Below are positions 28,801 to 36,185 of a stretch of 64,000 nucleotides of DNA, in pieces. The stretch covers positions 1-64,000 of the forward strand of contig JBLRWO010000022.1 of assembly GCA_047921215.1 (NCBI GenBank), written 5' to 3'. Origin of the DNA: RECM01 sp047921215 (GTDB lineage Bacteria > Bacteroidota > Rhodothermia > Balneolales > Cyclonatronaceae). The notes under the pieces were generated by a model. That model had not been told where the DNA came from, did not search any database, and was given only the letters and a program-made list of their open reading frames with translations. Positions within the stretch are counted from its first letter, which is position 1, and each line of letters starts with the position of its first letter. Made by a program: the position numbers and the translations under genes.

Positions 28801-28991
28801 CCTCCGGTCATACGCGGCTCGCAGTTTACGATCTTCTGGGCAGGCAGGTAGCCGTACTGGCAGATGGCCGATTGGCGGCAGGCACCCATCATGTAACCTT
28901 CGACGCATCCAGGCTGGCTTCGGGTATCTATCTGTACCGCCTGGAATCGGGCGGAGATATGCTGAACAGGAAAATGCTACTGGTGCGGTAA
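25830..28991 (+). CDS. Large secreted golvesin-domain protein with C-terminal sorting domain
   Basis: About 1053 residues from ATG 25830 (MKRLICSLAPAAF), with a signal peptide ending near LHAQD. The N-terminal 350 residues look like an enzyme-type domain (many aromatic and acidic residues, e.g. YHYHTWVWSDATGDG and FRSGWHFMDNDW), possibly acting on polysaccharide; no catalytic family is certain. Then come three golvesin-like beta modules (near residues 435-560, 670-800 and 800-930) sharing the pattern 'DD/DN-x-D-x-x-x-x-x-TGxW'. A 100-residue Ig-like segment lies between the first and second. The last 85 residues form a type IX-like sorting domain: DQNYPNPFNPAT, YDLLGRQVAVL and SGIYLYRLESG. 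It is probably exported to the cell surface. Confidence 0.75.
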   Translation: MKRLICSLAPAAFFAVFFTLTFTDNLHAQDKGVIRFVFGSDSSTPGIHIRTKTANYRNTNFDLFRSPTRNTARIMEPAFRNRYVDSNGEPFRFTWWMQGGSLYRYATNTNLPFPSLMSLYLMNKYQKESMEQYGDEFTYHYHTWVWSDATGDGIYYWNQTPHYIDSRDDFFLNMAEALIEEDMFPVSFRSGWHFMDNDWQADLDDWIPFSLHNAWPANASGTPEPVNNIYVWKDAPSDWVPFQPRSDNYQLPGGNRGWNTRSIHFRSVREATIREIFEAADQGIDQVPCIWSHVAENTFVEDFVNVFDLIELVAADYPDIEYRYDTAIEAMQGWLGTTDHTPPLLTVSEVPAGNGYRVRVQTDEALFMKSPFLAAKDVYERHRHVEMTPTGYLTWESAELFDEKNAVSWSVAATDSSGNLSKYHRDVLPRNILLDDESDAFFSTGTWITESYTTLDAVWNDQAHVAGPSAGSAAASWQTVIERVAHYDISIRFPSGHQLPAAIPYTIYVDSAPVAEGTLGSIRYDQWLFMQDVQLNAGQSVTIEIRREAGDEPQTLVADAVKLSAYRPPVMLEADRMTIDLGYVVNGTSQPFQVNIANRGYEQGSITGYESRMGLIGSQPSVSIPVGGRGSVELDFLFAAQNFGTLRDTLVLHTTDPRYPVMEIPVEAFGKGPFAVTDNEDEELYTETGNWQTSVAQAYGSSSRFVNIREANRDARAVYMISVEKEAWHVASFLVPSATNSALRALYQIHVNGDLVLENIVDQNAPTNHWKWIGKIWAGPDDEITITVSLPDIDQPGRVLRADAVQLEMLGSDIRHTIVDNDGDDYAETGTWFTSSSSQSWGESSRYAPWGDSKAVYTVREYEAGLNELSIIVPETENATTMAQYSVYQGSRLLGVTVIDQNADSGDWVTVGTWLTDGSGELLVVLENAEPANSGRVLRADAIRWSYSTDPLGTSIAEGSETPDQFKLDQNYPNPFNPATIIRFTIGSEQASGHTRLAVYDLLGRQVAVLADGRLAAGTHHVTFDASRLASGIYLYRLESGGDMLNRKMLLVR

Positions 28992-29038
28992 GTTGGCGGT
29001 TTTGTTAAGTATTAGCAGTCCGGTCGTACGGCTTCAGA

Positions 29039-29212
29039 TCACGGCCGGATCGTTCCCCGGTAATCTTGTGTTGAAGCGACTCCAGATGCTTTCGCTTCGG
29101 CAAGAGACAGTTCAGCTTCGGAGAATACATACGACCTTACAACTTTATAAAGCAGTGGTTTGTGCTGATGCAGCCAGGCGGTAAACGTATATTTTTGTTC
29201 GTCTTCAGTCAT
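29039..29212 (-). pseudogene. N-terminal remnant of an ECF sigma factor gene
   Basis: The minus-strand frame starts MTEDEQKYTFTAWLHQHKPL followed by LYKVVRSYVFSEAE. This matches the first 33 residues of RpoE-type ECF sigma factors, where 'QHKxLLYKVVRxY' opens region 2. After that the similarity is lost (no EDLFQEI block) and the frame stops after 57 codons. Another frame just downstream reads IWSRFNTR, resembling the following region of the same family. The gene appears truncated and frameshifted. Confidence 0.6.
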
Positions 29213-29329
29213 CGGAATGGTTCTTTACACCATTATTACCCGGACTGTGATAAAATCTTACAGAAAAGGCTAAATTAGTTTCGGGGATGAGGCCAGAAAC
29301 ACGCAACGGCGTATGCGCCCCCCTGCTGA

Positions 29330-29458
29330 TTACTCCGATGCCGTTATGTGCTCAATAACCAGATCCCTAAGAGAAAAAACGATCTCCCGTTCAACCGGCA
29401 TGATATTATCAAGGTATTTCCCGAACGAATTATGGCTTGTATGTCGAAATGCTTTCAT
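29330..29458 (-). pseudogene. Short gene remnant (possibly DUF1801-like)
   Basis: A 42-codon frame starts MKAFRHTSHNSFGKYLDNIM and ends with VEREIVFSLRDLVIEHITASE. The 'YLDNIMPVEREIVFSLRDLV' type of helix pair is similar to the start of DUF1801 proteins (about 120 residues). The family assignment is tentative. The stop comes far too early for an intact gene, and it lies between two clearer gene remnants. Confidence 0.35.
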
Positions 29459-29586
29459 GGATTAATTAGCTATTAATGATGATTCGTCTTCCGGTTACGA
29501 GACTTTACAGTATTTAAATTAATAACTTATATTCCAACATTATAAGTGATTCCCTGATTAGACGTATAATCGAAACCGGAGATATC

Positions 29587-30165
29587 ATGAATAAAGGTAA
29601 TAGCATCGCTAACTATCGTTAAATCACAGACAACCAAAAAGAAACATGGGGTAAGGGCGATTTCAATGAAATTGCGCGACAGAATGTAGTAACGGCCGAA
29701 AAACTCTGTGAGGAGGCAGATCCACGCCCGGGACAGAAAGTGCTGGATATAGCCTGTGGCAGTGGTACCGCCGAAATGCTGCGTGTATGCCGTCCCGGAG
29801 GCAATATCGGTCTGGCTGGCCCCATACCAGAGGGCTGGAGTGGCGATTTTTTCTCTGCCCACGGAATATACGTTCCACCACCGCCCGGTGTGAATCCCCC
29901 GTTGCTGTGGGGTACTGAAGATGGGTTAAATGAACTCCTTGGCCGGGAATCCCGGACAATCAAAAACAAAAAAAATGACCGCTCTGCGTACTACCTGTCA
30001 ACAGAGCATGCTGTGGAAGTATTCCGCACCTGGTTCGGCCCATCCCTGCGGGCCCTGGAAATACTCGAGAAGGAAAAGCAACAAAACCTGCTTGATAATC
30101 TTAAAGAGGTATTCAACCGTTACAACCGGGCTGATGATGGCACGGCAGTTGTCGAAAATACGTAG
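29587..30165 (+). pseudogene. Class I SAM methyltransferase gene with premature stop and internal deletion
   Basis: Reading in one frame from ATG 29587 there is a TAA at codon 12 (29620-29622), after which the frame stays open to the stop at 30163. The sequence includes KETWGKGDFNEIARQNVV and then motif I, VLDIACGSGT. This is joined at once to AEMLRVCRPGGNIGLAGPIP, which in intact relatives comes about 70-75 residues later. The C-terminal part (PPPPGVNPPLLWGTEDGLN, VEVFRTWFGPSLRALE, FNRYNRADDGT) is well preserved. Loss of most of the SAM-binding fold and the early stop indicate an inactive gene. Confidence 0.75.
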
Positions 30166-30171
30166 ATGCAG

Positions 30172-30198
30172 AGTGTGATTTACGTTTAAAATCACACT
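30172..30198 (+). terminator. Hairpin after the methyltransferase remnant
   Basis: A perfect 10-bp stem AGTGTGATTT (30172-30181) / AAATCACACT (30189-30198) encloses a 7-base loop, seven bases after the stop codon. No T-tract follows, so termination is uncertain; it may be the decayed terminator of the broken gene. Confidence 0.4.
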
Positions 30199-30469
30199 TA
30201 TAACCCTATTCCTGTTTTGACCCGAAAAAGGTACTTTTGATGTTGATGAGAGATATGGTCTGAAAACATTTTTCATCAGGAATTTCTGCATTACTGATGA
30301 ATTAATGTGCGGCACGAAGCCTGGCTAACCATTTATTGCCATGGCTTTCAGACTATTGCAAGCTGATCAATGAAACATTTAGCTCCCTCCCGGTTTTATC
30401 TTCGATGCCTGGTTTGTAATAATCCATGCACCTCACCAGGCTACACCTGTAACTGCGGGGGAAACCGTG

Positions 30470-30631
30470 ATGGCTGCTCTGAACAGTTTAGCCAACGGAA
30501 CAAAGAAAGCGGTACTCTGCACTTCGGGAAATGCCGCTGGTCCGTGGATGAAGCCGTTGATCAAAAAAGGTTACTCCGGGCGTTTATGTTTGTTTTTTAA
30601 TACCGGTTTCATCAGAAACACCCTCAAATGA
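30470..30631 (+). other. Unassigned open frame in the degenerate region
   Basis: A frame open from 30383 contains an ATG at 30470 that would give 53 residues beginning MAALNSLANGTKKAVLCTSG and ending in NTGFIRNTLK. The text looks protein-like (alternating strands, a glycine/asparagine turn) but matches no family I recognise. A competing frame of 76 codons starts at 30370. Given the neighbours, this is most likely the 3' part of another decayed gene. Confidence 0.25.
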
Positions 30632-30699
30632 TGCAAACTTCAACACAATTTTAAAGAAAGGTTACCTTTTTATCGCAAATAAGCTGAACTACTACCGAT

Positions 30700-31488
30700 T
30701 CATTGCAAGTAACCATCGCTTACCTTTTTAATAAAGCCTTTAACCACTAACAACCCGCCCCTTTCAAAATCAGACACGGGCAGCACAGCACCCTTCCATT
30801 TTTCAGTTATGATCCACCTGCCAGTATCGAGTGAAGGAACCCCTGAGTAATCTGAATCGGCACCATCCAGGCGGTACATGGAGTAGTAAAAATAGGCATC
30901 ACCCACCATGCTGTCTTTCATCGCCAGGCCAAAGCCCAGGCCTTTTTTTTGATTTGGTTCAACGTAAACACCGGTGTCGAAATGATGCGGCCAGATTCTG
31001 ATATCGCTATCCTCCTGCAGGTAACCCAGCAAAAGGCTGCACGCTTCATTGCCGATCGACCTGATGTTCTCCCATTTTTCCCGTTCTGCGTCAGAAGGCT
31101 TTTCCAGGGCCGAATCCGCAAAGGTATACTCCGGGATTTCAAAGTGCAGTTTATCTCTGAAGCCCTCTCTTTCAAGGCCTGATTTTGTCAGAAATTGTTC
31201 AATGCTTTCTTCCAGCTGACCGGCAGTTTTGCCATCAGCGGGGAATTCCCCGATAACGGTGCGGTTTTCATCCAGAAATTCGAACTGAAATGCCTCCATA
31301 TTGAACGCCGGTATGATCCGTCCCGCACCCGTATTGGCCCAGCGGGCATACAGCCGGTGGCCCAGCGGATCGAAACCGAGATTGGTATGGCTGTCATCGT
31401 CCTTTACAGGTACATACGTACGGTTGAATTTTGCTAAGATCTGCGACAACAGATGCACCTGTTGGTCTGTTTTATTGTAATCCGGCAT
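30700..31488 (-). CDS. Conserved-looking protein of unknown function, last gene of the egt operon
   Basis: A 262-residue soluble protein without signal peptide or membrane segment. It contains HLLSQILAKFNRTYVPV near the start, a central DIRIWPHHFDTGVYVEP segment with two adjacent histidines and an aspartate, then GLGFGLAMKDSMVGDAYFYY and a C-terminal KGFIKKVSDGYLQ. The HHxD cluster could bind a metal, which is inference. The start overlaps the end of the Rieske/glutamate-synthase gene by 17 bases, so the two are translationally linked. No family is assigned. Confidence 0.75.
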   Translation of the reverse strand: MPDYNKTDQQVHLLSQILAKFNRTYVPVKDDDSHTNLGFDPLGHRLYARWANTGAGRIIPAFNMEAFQFEFLDENRTVIGEFPADGKTAGQLEESIEQFLTKSGLEREGFRDKLHFEIPEYTFADSALEKPSDAEREKWENIRSIGNEACSLLLGYLQEDSDIRIWPHHFDTGVYVEPNQKKGLGFGLAMKDSMVGDAYFYYSMYRLDGADSDYSGVPSLDTGRWIITEKWKGAVLPVSDFERGGLLVVKGFIKKVSDGYLQ

Positions 31489-33079
31489 ATCTGATACCTG
31501 TTAATTGATGAATGGTATAGTCGATGGTTGACAGGTCATTTTTATTGAATCGGGTGAAATCGTCGTGTCCGCAGGCGCGAGCAATTACCTTCATAAGCCC
31601 GGTGCTGGCGGCAAGAAAATTATGCAGCTGTACAGCCGATGCATCAATAATTAAACGGCTTCTGAGGTTCTCTTTCTGGGTGGCGATCCCCACCGGACAG
31701 TTATTGGTGTTACAGGCCCTCATTCCCAGGCAGCCAATGGCCTGTATGGCCGAGTTGGCGATGGCAACGGCATCTGCTCCCAGCATCATCGCTTTCGCAA
31801 AATCTTCGGCTACCCGCAGGCCACCTGTAATCACCAGCGTTACATCACCGGCACCGACGTTATCGAGATGTTTCCGGGCCCGGGCCAGGGCAGGTATTGT
31901 GGGTACATTGATGTTGTCCCTCAATATGATCGGGGCCGCACCTGTTCCACCACCGCGACCGTCGAGTATGATGTAATCGGCCCCGGCATCCAGGGCAAAG
32001 TCGATGTCGGCTTCCACATGACTTGCGGCGATCTTGAATCCGACAGGAATTCCGCCCGTTTTCTCTCTAACCTCAGCGGCAAAAACTTTAAAATCATCAG
32101 TAGTGATCAAATCGGGGAAAGCAGCCGGCGAAATCGCATCTTCTCCTTCTTTAAGGCCCCGTACCTCGGCTATTTCCCGGGTAACTTTGATCCCCGGAAG
32201 ATGTCCGCCGGTCCCCGTCTTCGCTCCCTGTCCTCCCTTGAAATGGAAGGCCTGTGCTTTTTTCACCTTATCCCACGAAAAACCGAATTTCCCGGATGCC
32301 AGCTCATAAAAATACCGGGAATTGTTTTCCTGTTCACCCGGCAGCATACCGCCCTCGCCACTGCAAATACCGGTACCCGCCAGTTCAGCGCCCTTCGCCA
32401 GGGCAATCTTGGCCTCCCGCGATAGTGCCCCGAAACTCATGTCCGATACAAACAGGGGGATTTCGAGGTTAAGCGGTTTTTTTGCTTTCGGTCCAATCAC
32501 TGTTTTTGTCTGCACCTGGTGTTCATCCATCAACGGGCGGTGTGCAAGTTGCGCGGGCAGGAACTGAATACTTTCCCATTTTGGAAGTGTATTACGGTCT
32601 ACGCCCATTGCCGCAGATGGCCCGTGGTGACCTACATTTTTCAATCCGTTCCGCGCCAGTTCCAGGATGTGGTCTGTAAAGGGCTCTGTATCTTCAGGAT
32701 GGGTATCGGCATACGCCCCCAGGTATTCATCCCTTTTAAAAGGCTGGGGATGATCTTTTAGATACTGGTTGATCTCGTCTTCATCCACCCAGACCCAGTC
32801 GTCGCTCACTTCGGCATGGAATTTATGAAGTACTTCCTCATTGTTGTACTCACTTACCCCGGAATCGAACCGGTAATCCCAGCCGTGTACTCCGCAGATC
32901 AGGTTGTCGCCGTCAATGTAGCCGTCGGCCATGATGGCGCCCCGGTGCAGGCACCTGCCGTACAAAACGGATACAGATTCGTCATACCTGACCACTACCA
33001 GATCCAGGCCGTTTACCAGTTGATGTTGAGGTATTCTGTCATGCAGTTCGGTTATTTTTACCAGTTGGATTTTTTTCAT
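31472..33079 (-). CDS. Rieske [2Fe-2S] / glutamate-synthase-type FMN fusion protein
   Basis: A 535-residue fusion. Residues 1-110 form a Rieske ferredoxin domain with CLHRG (43-47) and CGVHGW (62-67), the C-x-H...C-x-x-H cluster ligands. Residues about 140-535 are the FMN-binding domain of glutamate synthase: FVSDMSFGALSREAK, GEGGMLPGEQ, KGGQGAKTGTGGHLPG, ILDGRGGGTGAAP, and the [3Fe-4S] cysteine pattern CLGMRACNTNNCPVG. The amidotransferase and GltD parts are absent, so a classical glutamate synthase role is unlikely. It follows egtD by 42 bases and overlaps the unknown 262-residue gene, suggesting a redox step tied to ergothioneine or a related betaine. The substrate is unknown. Confidence 0.85.
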   Translation of the reverse strand: MKKIQLVKITELHDRIPQHQLVNGLDLVVVRYDESVSVLYGRCLHRGAIMADGYIDGDNLICGVHGWDYRFDSGVSEYNNEEVLHKFHAEVSDDWVWVDEDEINQYLKDHPQPFKRDEYLGAYADTHPEDTEPFTDHILELARNGLKNVGHHGPSAAMGVDRNTLPKWESIQFLPAQLAHRPLMDEHQVQTKTVIGPKAKKPLNLEIPLFVSDMSFGALSREAKIALAKGAELAGTGICSGEGGMLPGEQENNSRYFYELASGKFGFSWDKVKKAQAFHFKGGQGAKTGTGGHLPGIKVTREIAEVRGLKEGEDAISPAAFPDLITTDDFKVFAAEVREKTGGIPVGFKIAASHVEADIDFALDAGADYIILDGRGGGTGAAPIILRDNINVPTIPALARARKHLDNVGAGDVTLVITGGLRVAEDFAKAMMLGADAVAIANSAIQAIGCLGMRACNTNNCPVGIATQKENLRSRLIIDASAVQLHNFLAASTGLMKVIARACGHDDFTRFNKNDLSTIDYTIHQLTGIRYAGLQ

Positions 33080-33121
33080 TGCAATTGTGATGTTGGATTT
33101 TTCATAACCCTGTTATTATGG

Positions 33122-34057
33122 TCACTCCAGGTACTGAATGCAAAACAGTTCATCGGGGTCGGTCCAGGTAGTTACTGAATCGAAAAACCCTGCCGTCATT
33201 TCCCGGAAGGACCCGGTTGAGTACTTGTGGGAATTTTCGGTATGAATGGTTTCTCCCTCACCGATTGTCCAGGTATGGCCCTGAATGTGTACCACCTGGT
33301 CAGCCAGACTGACGAGATGCATCTCGATACGGCTTTTTTCATCATTAAACACCGCCTTATGCCGGAATAGACTAATATTGAAATCGGCATACAGTTCCCG
33401 GTTGATATGCAGGAGTACATTTTTGTTGAATTCGGCGGTAATACCCTGCGAATCATCATAGGCGGCCTCCAGGATCACCGCATCCTTTATCAGGTCGTAG
33501 CCGATCAGCAGACCACCTTCATCGCCGGCCATACCGGAAATACGGGATATTATCTGTCTGGCATTCTCTTTAGTAAAGTTCCCGATTGTGGAACCGGGAA
33601 AGTAGACTACCCTGCGTACTCCGGCAGGAGCCGGGGGTATATCAAACGGCCTCGTGTAATCGGCATGAACCGGATGGATGCTCAAGCCGGGATACTCCTC
33701 TTTCAGGGTGCCGGCGATTTCGTCCAGAAACCTGTCCGATATATCTACCGGCACATAGGAATGCAGAGAGCAGGCGTTGTCGAGAAGCATCCGGGTTTTC
33801 CGGCTGCTGCCACTGCCGAGCTCAATAAGCTGAACATCCTTTCCGATGGCACCTGTTATTTCGTCGAGGTGATGTTCCATTATTTTCAGCTCTGTACGGG
33901 TGAGGTAATACTCATCCAGGTTGCAAATCGCTTCAAAAAGCTCCGACCCGCGTTTGTCGTAAAAGTATTTACAGGGAAGGGTTTTTTGCGGATTGTTCAA
34001 TCCCTGAACAACATCGGCCAGCATGTCGCTGCCGGTGAGGGTTTCCTGACTTTGCAT
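33122..34057 (-). CDS. egtD: L-histidine N(alpha)-methyltransferase EgtD
   Basis: A 311-residue SAM-dependent enzyme that trimethylates histidine to hercynine, the first step of ergothioneine synthesis. It shows the family start KYFYDKRGSELFEAI and DEYYLTRTE (48-56), SAM motif I IELGSGSSRKTRMLL (78-92), VPVDIS, and FPGSTIGNFT in the middle. A late LVSLADQVV block and the substrate-side QYLE end are also present. Length is normal for EgtD. It lies 118 bases after egtB and 42 before the Rieske fusion gene. Confidence 0.95.
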   Translation of the reverse strand: MQSQETLTGSDMLADVVQGLNNPQKTLPCKYFYDKRGSELFEAICNLDEYYLTRTELKIMEHHLDEITGAIGKDVQLIELGSGSSRKTRMLLDNACSLHSYVPVDISDRFLDEIAGTLKEEYPGLSIHPVHADYTRPFDIPPAPAGVRRVVYFPGSTIGNFTKENARQIISRISGMAGDEGGLLIGYDLIKDAVILEAAYDDSQGITAEFNKNVLLHINRELYADFNISLFRHKAVFNDEKSRIEMHLVSLADQVVHIQGHTWTIGEGETIHTENSHKYSTGSFREMTAGFFDSVTTWTDPDELFCIQYLE

Positions 34058-34105
34058 ATAATAGAATGTGTATTGGTAATGGATGTACCGTTATGATGGA
34101 TGGTT

Positions 34106-34160
34106 GTTTTTTTTGGATGGTTAGTTGGTTGGCTGGCTAACCGGATAGTTGGTTTTGAAA
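34106..34160. repeat. TTGG-rich simple repeat between egtB and egtD
   Basis: The 118-base gap holds an imperfect tetranucleotide tract (TTGG/TAGT units) next to a run of eight T (34107-34114). The tract includes a hairpin GGTTAG (34119-34124) / CTAACC (34137-34142). Read along the operon (minus strand) the hairpin is followed by an A-run, not a T-run, so it is not a terminator. Slippage-prone sequence here could alter spacing between the two genes. Confidence 0.45.
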
Positions 34161-34175
34161 GTAAAATGAACAAGA

Positions 34176-35483
34176 TTAACGAGCCAGGCGAATTCCCGTG
34201 AACTGCCAGCGCTCGTTCGCATGAAAGAAATTGCGATAGGTTTTACGGAAGTGCGAACGGGGTGTGGCACAGGACCCGCCCCTGAGAACGTACTGGTTGC
34301 ACATGAATTTGCCATTATACTCACCGAGGGCACCCGGCAGGGGTTTGTAACCGGGATAAGGGGAATAGGAACTTTGTGTCCACTGCCATACATCACCAAA
34401 CATCTGCTGCAAACCCTGTTTTCCCAGTGCGACAGTGGCGGGCTGCAGGAAACCGGCATCGGCAAAATTGCCTTCAATATTCAGTGGCGCTGCTGCCAGC
34501 TCCCATTCCTGTTCTGTCGGCAGCCGGTATCCTTTCCACCGGGCGTATGCATCTGCCTCAAAATAACTGATATGCGTAACGGGTTCATCCGGATGCAGTT
34601 TCATGAGTCCCGACAAGGTGAAATGATGCCAGTCCCCGTCCACTTTGCGCCAGTACAGCGGTGCTTTCCAGTTTTCATCTCTTATGGTTGCAAAGCCCTC
34701 ATCAAGCCACCATTTGGGTTCACTATATGCGCCCGATTCGATAAAAGCAATATACTCACTATTGGTTACCAGCCGGTTGGCAAGCTCAAAGTCATGAATG
34801 TAGGTTTTGTGACTCGGAAATTCATTGTCGTATCCGAATCCGTCTCCGGAATGGCCGACTTCATAGACCCCTTCTTTAAACGACATCCATTCAAGTCCGG
34901 TAACAGGTGCTGCTTCCGGCCTTGCTGCCTCTTTATAAACCGGGTTCAGCGGATTTTGTGCGAACATATACTTGAGGTCGGTAAGCAGCAATTCCTGATG
35001 CTGCTGCTCATGGTGAATGCCAATTTCAATAACCGGCGCCCAGTGCCTGAACTCTGAATCATCAGCATTTTCGATGAAACCGGTCACCAGCTCATCGATA
35101 TTCTGGCGATAGGCAAAAACCTGCCTGACCGTGGGCCGTGATATAGTTCCACGCCGTGCACGGCAATGCGGCACCCCTGTCTGCAAATAGTACGAATTGA
35201 ACAGATAGCTGTACTGTGGATGCTGCGGGGTGTACCCATTCACCGCCTTCTCCAGCAAAAATGTTTCAAAAAACCATGTAGTATGGGCAAGGTGCCATTT
35301 TGCGGGGCTTGCATTTTCCGTTACCTGAACCACATAATCTTCAATTTCAAGGGGCTCTGTAAGTGACAGGGTATAGGCCCTTGTATCCCTGAACCTTTCT
35401 GAAAGTGCCTTCCGGTTGAAAGGGAAGGTGTCGCTTTTCTGATCTCTGATTTTATCAATGGTTTCTATCATCTGGTCTGGCAT
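34176..35483 (-). CDS. egtB: Hercynine oxygenase (sulfoxide synthase) EgtB
   Basis: A 435-residue non-haem iron enzyme that couples hercynine to a cysteine or gamma-glutamylcysteine thiol using oxygen. The N-terminal DinB-like domain provides the three-histidine iron site: WHLAHT (His64 or His67) and HHEQQHQE (His158 and His162). The C-terminal formylglycine-generating-like domain (about 195-435) has GLEWMSFKEGVYEVG, PVTHISYFEADAYARW and the terminal LRGGSCATPRSHFRKTYRNF / FTGIRLAR. No EgtC (glutamine amidotransferase-like) or EgtE (C-S lyase) gene lies nearby, so a cysteine-using route with a distant lyase is possible. First gene of the operon. Confidence 0.95.
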   Translation of the reverse strand: MPDQMIETIDKIRDQKSDTFPFNRKALSERFRDTRAYTLSLTEPLEIEDYVVQVTENASPAKWHLAHTTWFFETFLLEKAVNGYTPQHPQYSYLFNSYYLQTGVPHCRARRGTISRPTVRQVFAYRQNIDELVTGFIENADDSEFRHWAPVIEIGIHHEQQHQELLLTDLKYMFAQNPLNPVYKEAARPEAAPVTGLEWMSFKEGVYEVGHSGDGFGYDNEFPSHKTYIHDFELANRLVTNSEYIAFIESGAYSEPKWWLDEGFATIRDENWKAPLYWRKVDGDWHHFTLSGLMKLHPDEPVTHISYFEADAYARWKGYRLPTEQEWELAAAPLNIEGNFADAGFLQPATVALGKQGLQQMFGDVWQWTQSSYSPYPGYKPLPGALGEYNGKFMCNQYVLRGGSCATPRSHFRKTYRNFFHANERWQFTGIRLAR

Positions 35484-35743
35484 ACCTTATAATTTTCTGA
35501 TTAACATTTATATGATGCCCTGAGCCGGCATATTCTTACCCGGGCATTTCAGAAGTTCCAAAATACAATTAAGGTATAATTGTGGCGCAATTCAACCAAA
35601 AACATGAATTCAGTGCATAATAGCACCATCATAGGCTGGAGTCTTTCAGTGAGCCATTAAAATAAATCGCACAATATCCTGCACGACAATTATATACCAC
35701 AGTACCCTGCAGCAGTCCTATAGCCGGCACATTGCGGCCCAAT

Positions 35744-35980
35744 TCATAAACCCTGGTGCGATTTCCTCCAGCGCTGCCGGGTATAACCTTGCGGGTAACA
35801 GACCCACAATCCGGTATACAGGCTGTCGGGATCCATCTGCTTTATGCGCTCGGAAATGGTGAGATTCTCTCCGCTCTGGGCTTTAACCGTTTCAGATACC
35901 GTGGATAAATTCAGAATTAGCAGGGAGAGCACCATGCACTCAGGTATTTTGTGCTTCACCAATGATCTGATTGAGTTCAT
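35744..35980 (-). CDS. Doubtful small secreted protein or gene fragment
   Basis: A 78-codon frame with ATG start contains a hydrophobic segment MVLSLLILNLSTVSETVKA that could be a signal peptide, then ENLTISERIKQMDPDSLYTG and a short basic end. No domain is recognised. The coding character is weak, so it could be a fragment of a lost secreted protein. Flanking gaps (35484-35743 and 35981-36185) show no other gene. Confidence 0.3.
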   Translation of the reverse strand: MNSIRSLVKHKIPECMVLSLLILNLSTVSETVKAQSGENLTISERIKQMDPDSLYTGLWVCYPQGYTRQRWRKSHQGL

Positions 35981-36185
35981 GCGGGATGGTAATTAGTTGC
36001 CTGTATTCAGTTCCTTTTTAATTCATACAGATAGCACTCAACGTTGATGTGAACAATATAGATATTGACATCATATATATCTTTCCCGTATTCAGATATC
36101 GATATCCGGTTATACTGATGAGTTGTATTATCGTAACAGATCACCGAAGATGTGCCAGGCCGGCTTTTTTCCTATCTTTCAAACC

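Noticed and set aside
30172..30198. Hairpin as the end of a mobile element
   Set aside because: There is no transposase, no matching repeat at the other end of the degenerate region and no target duplication.
32861..32895. TCGAACC-like stretch suggesting a tRNA T-loop
   Set aside because: It lies inside the Rieske fusion gene and no cloverleaf could be drawn.
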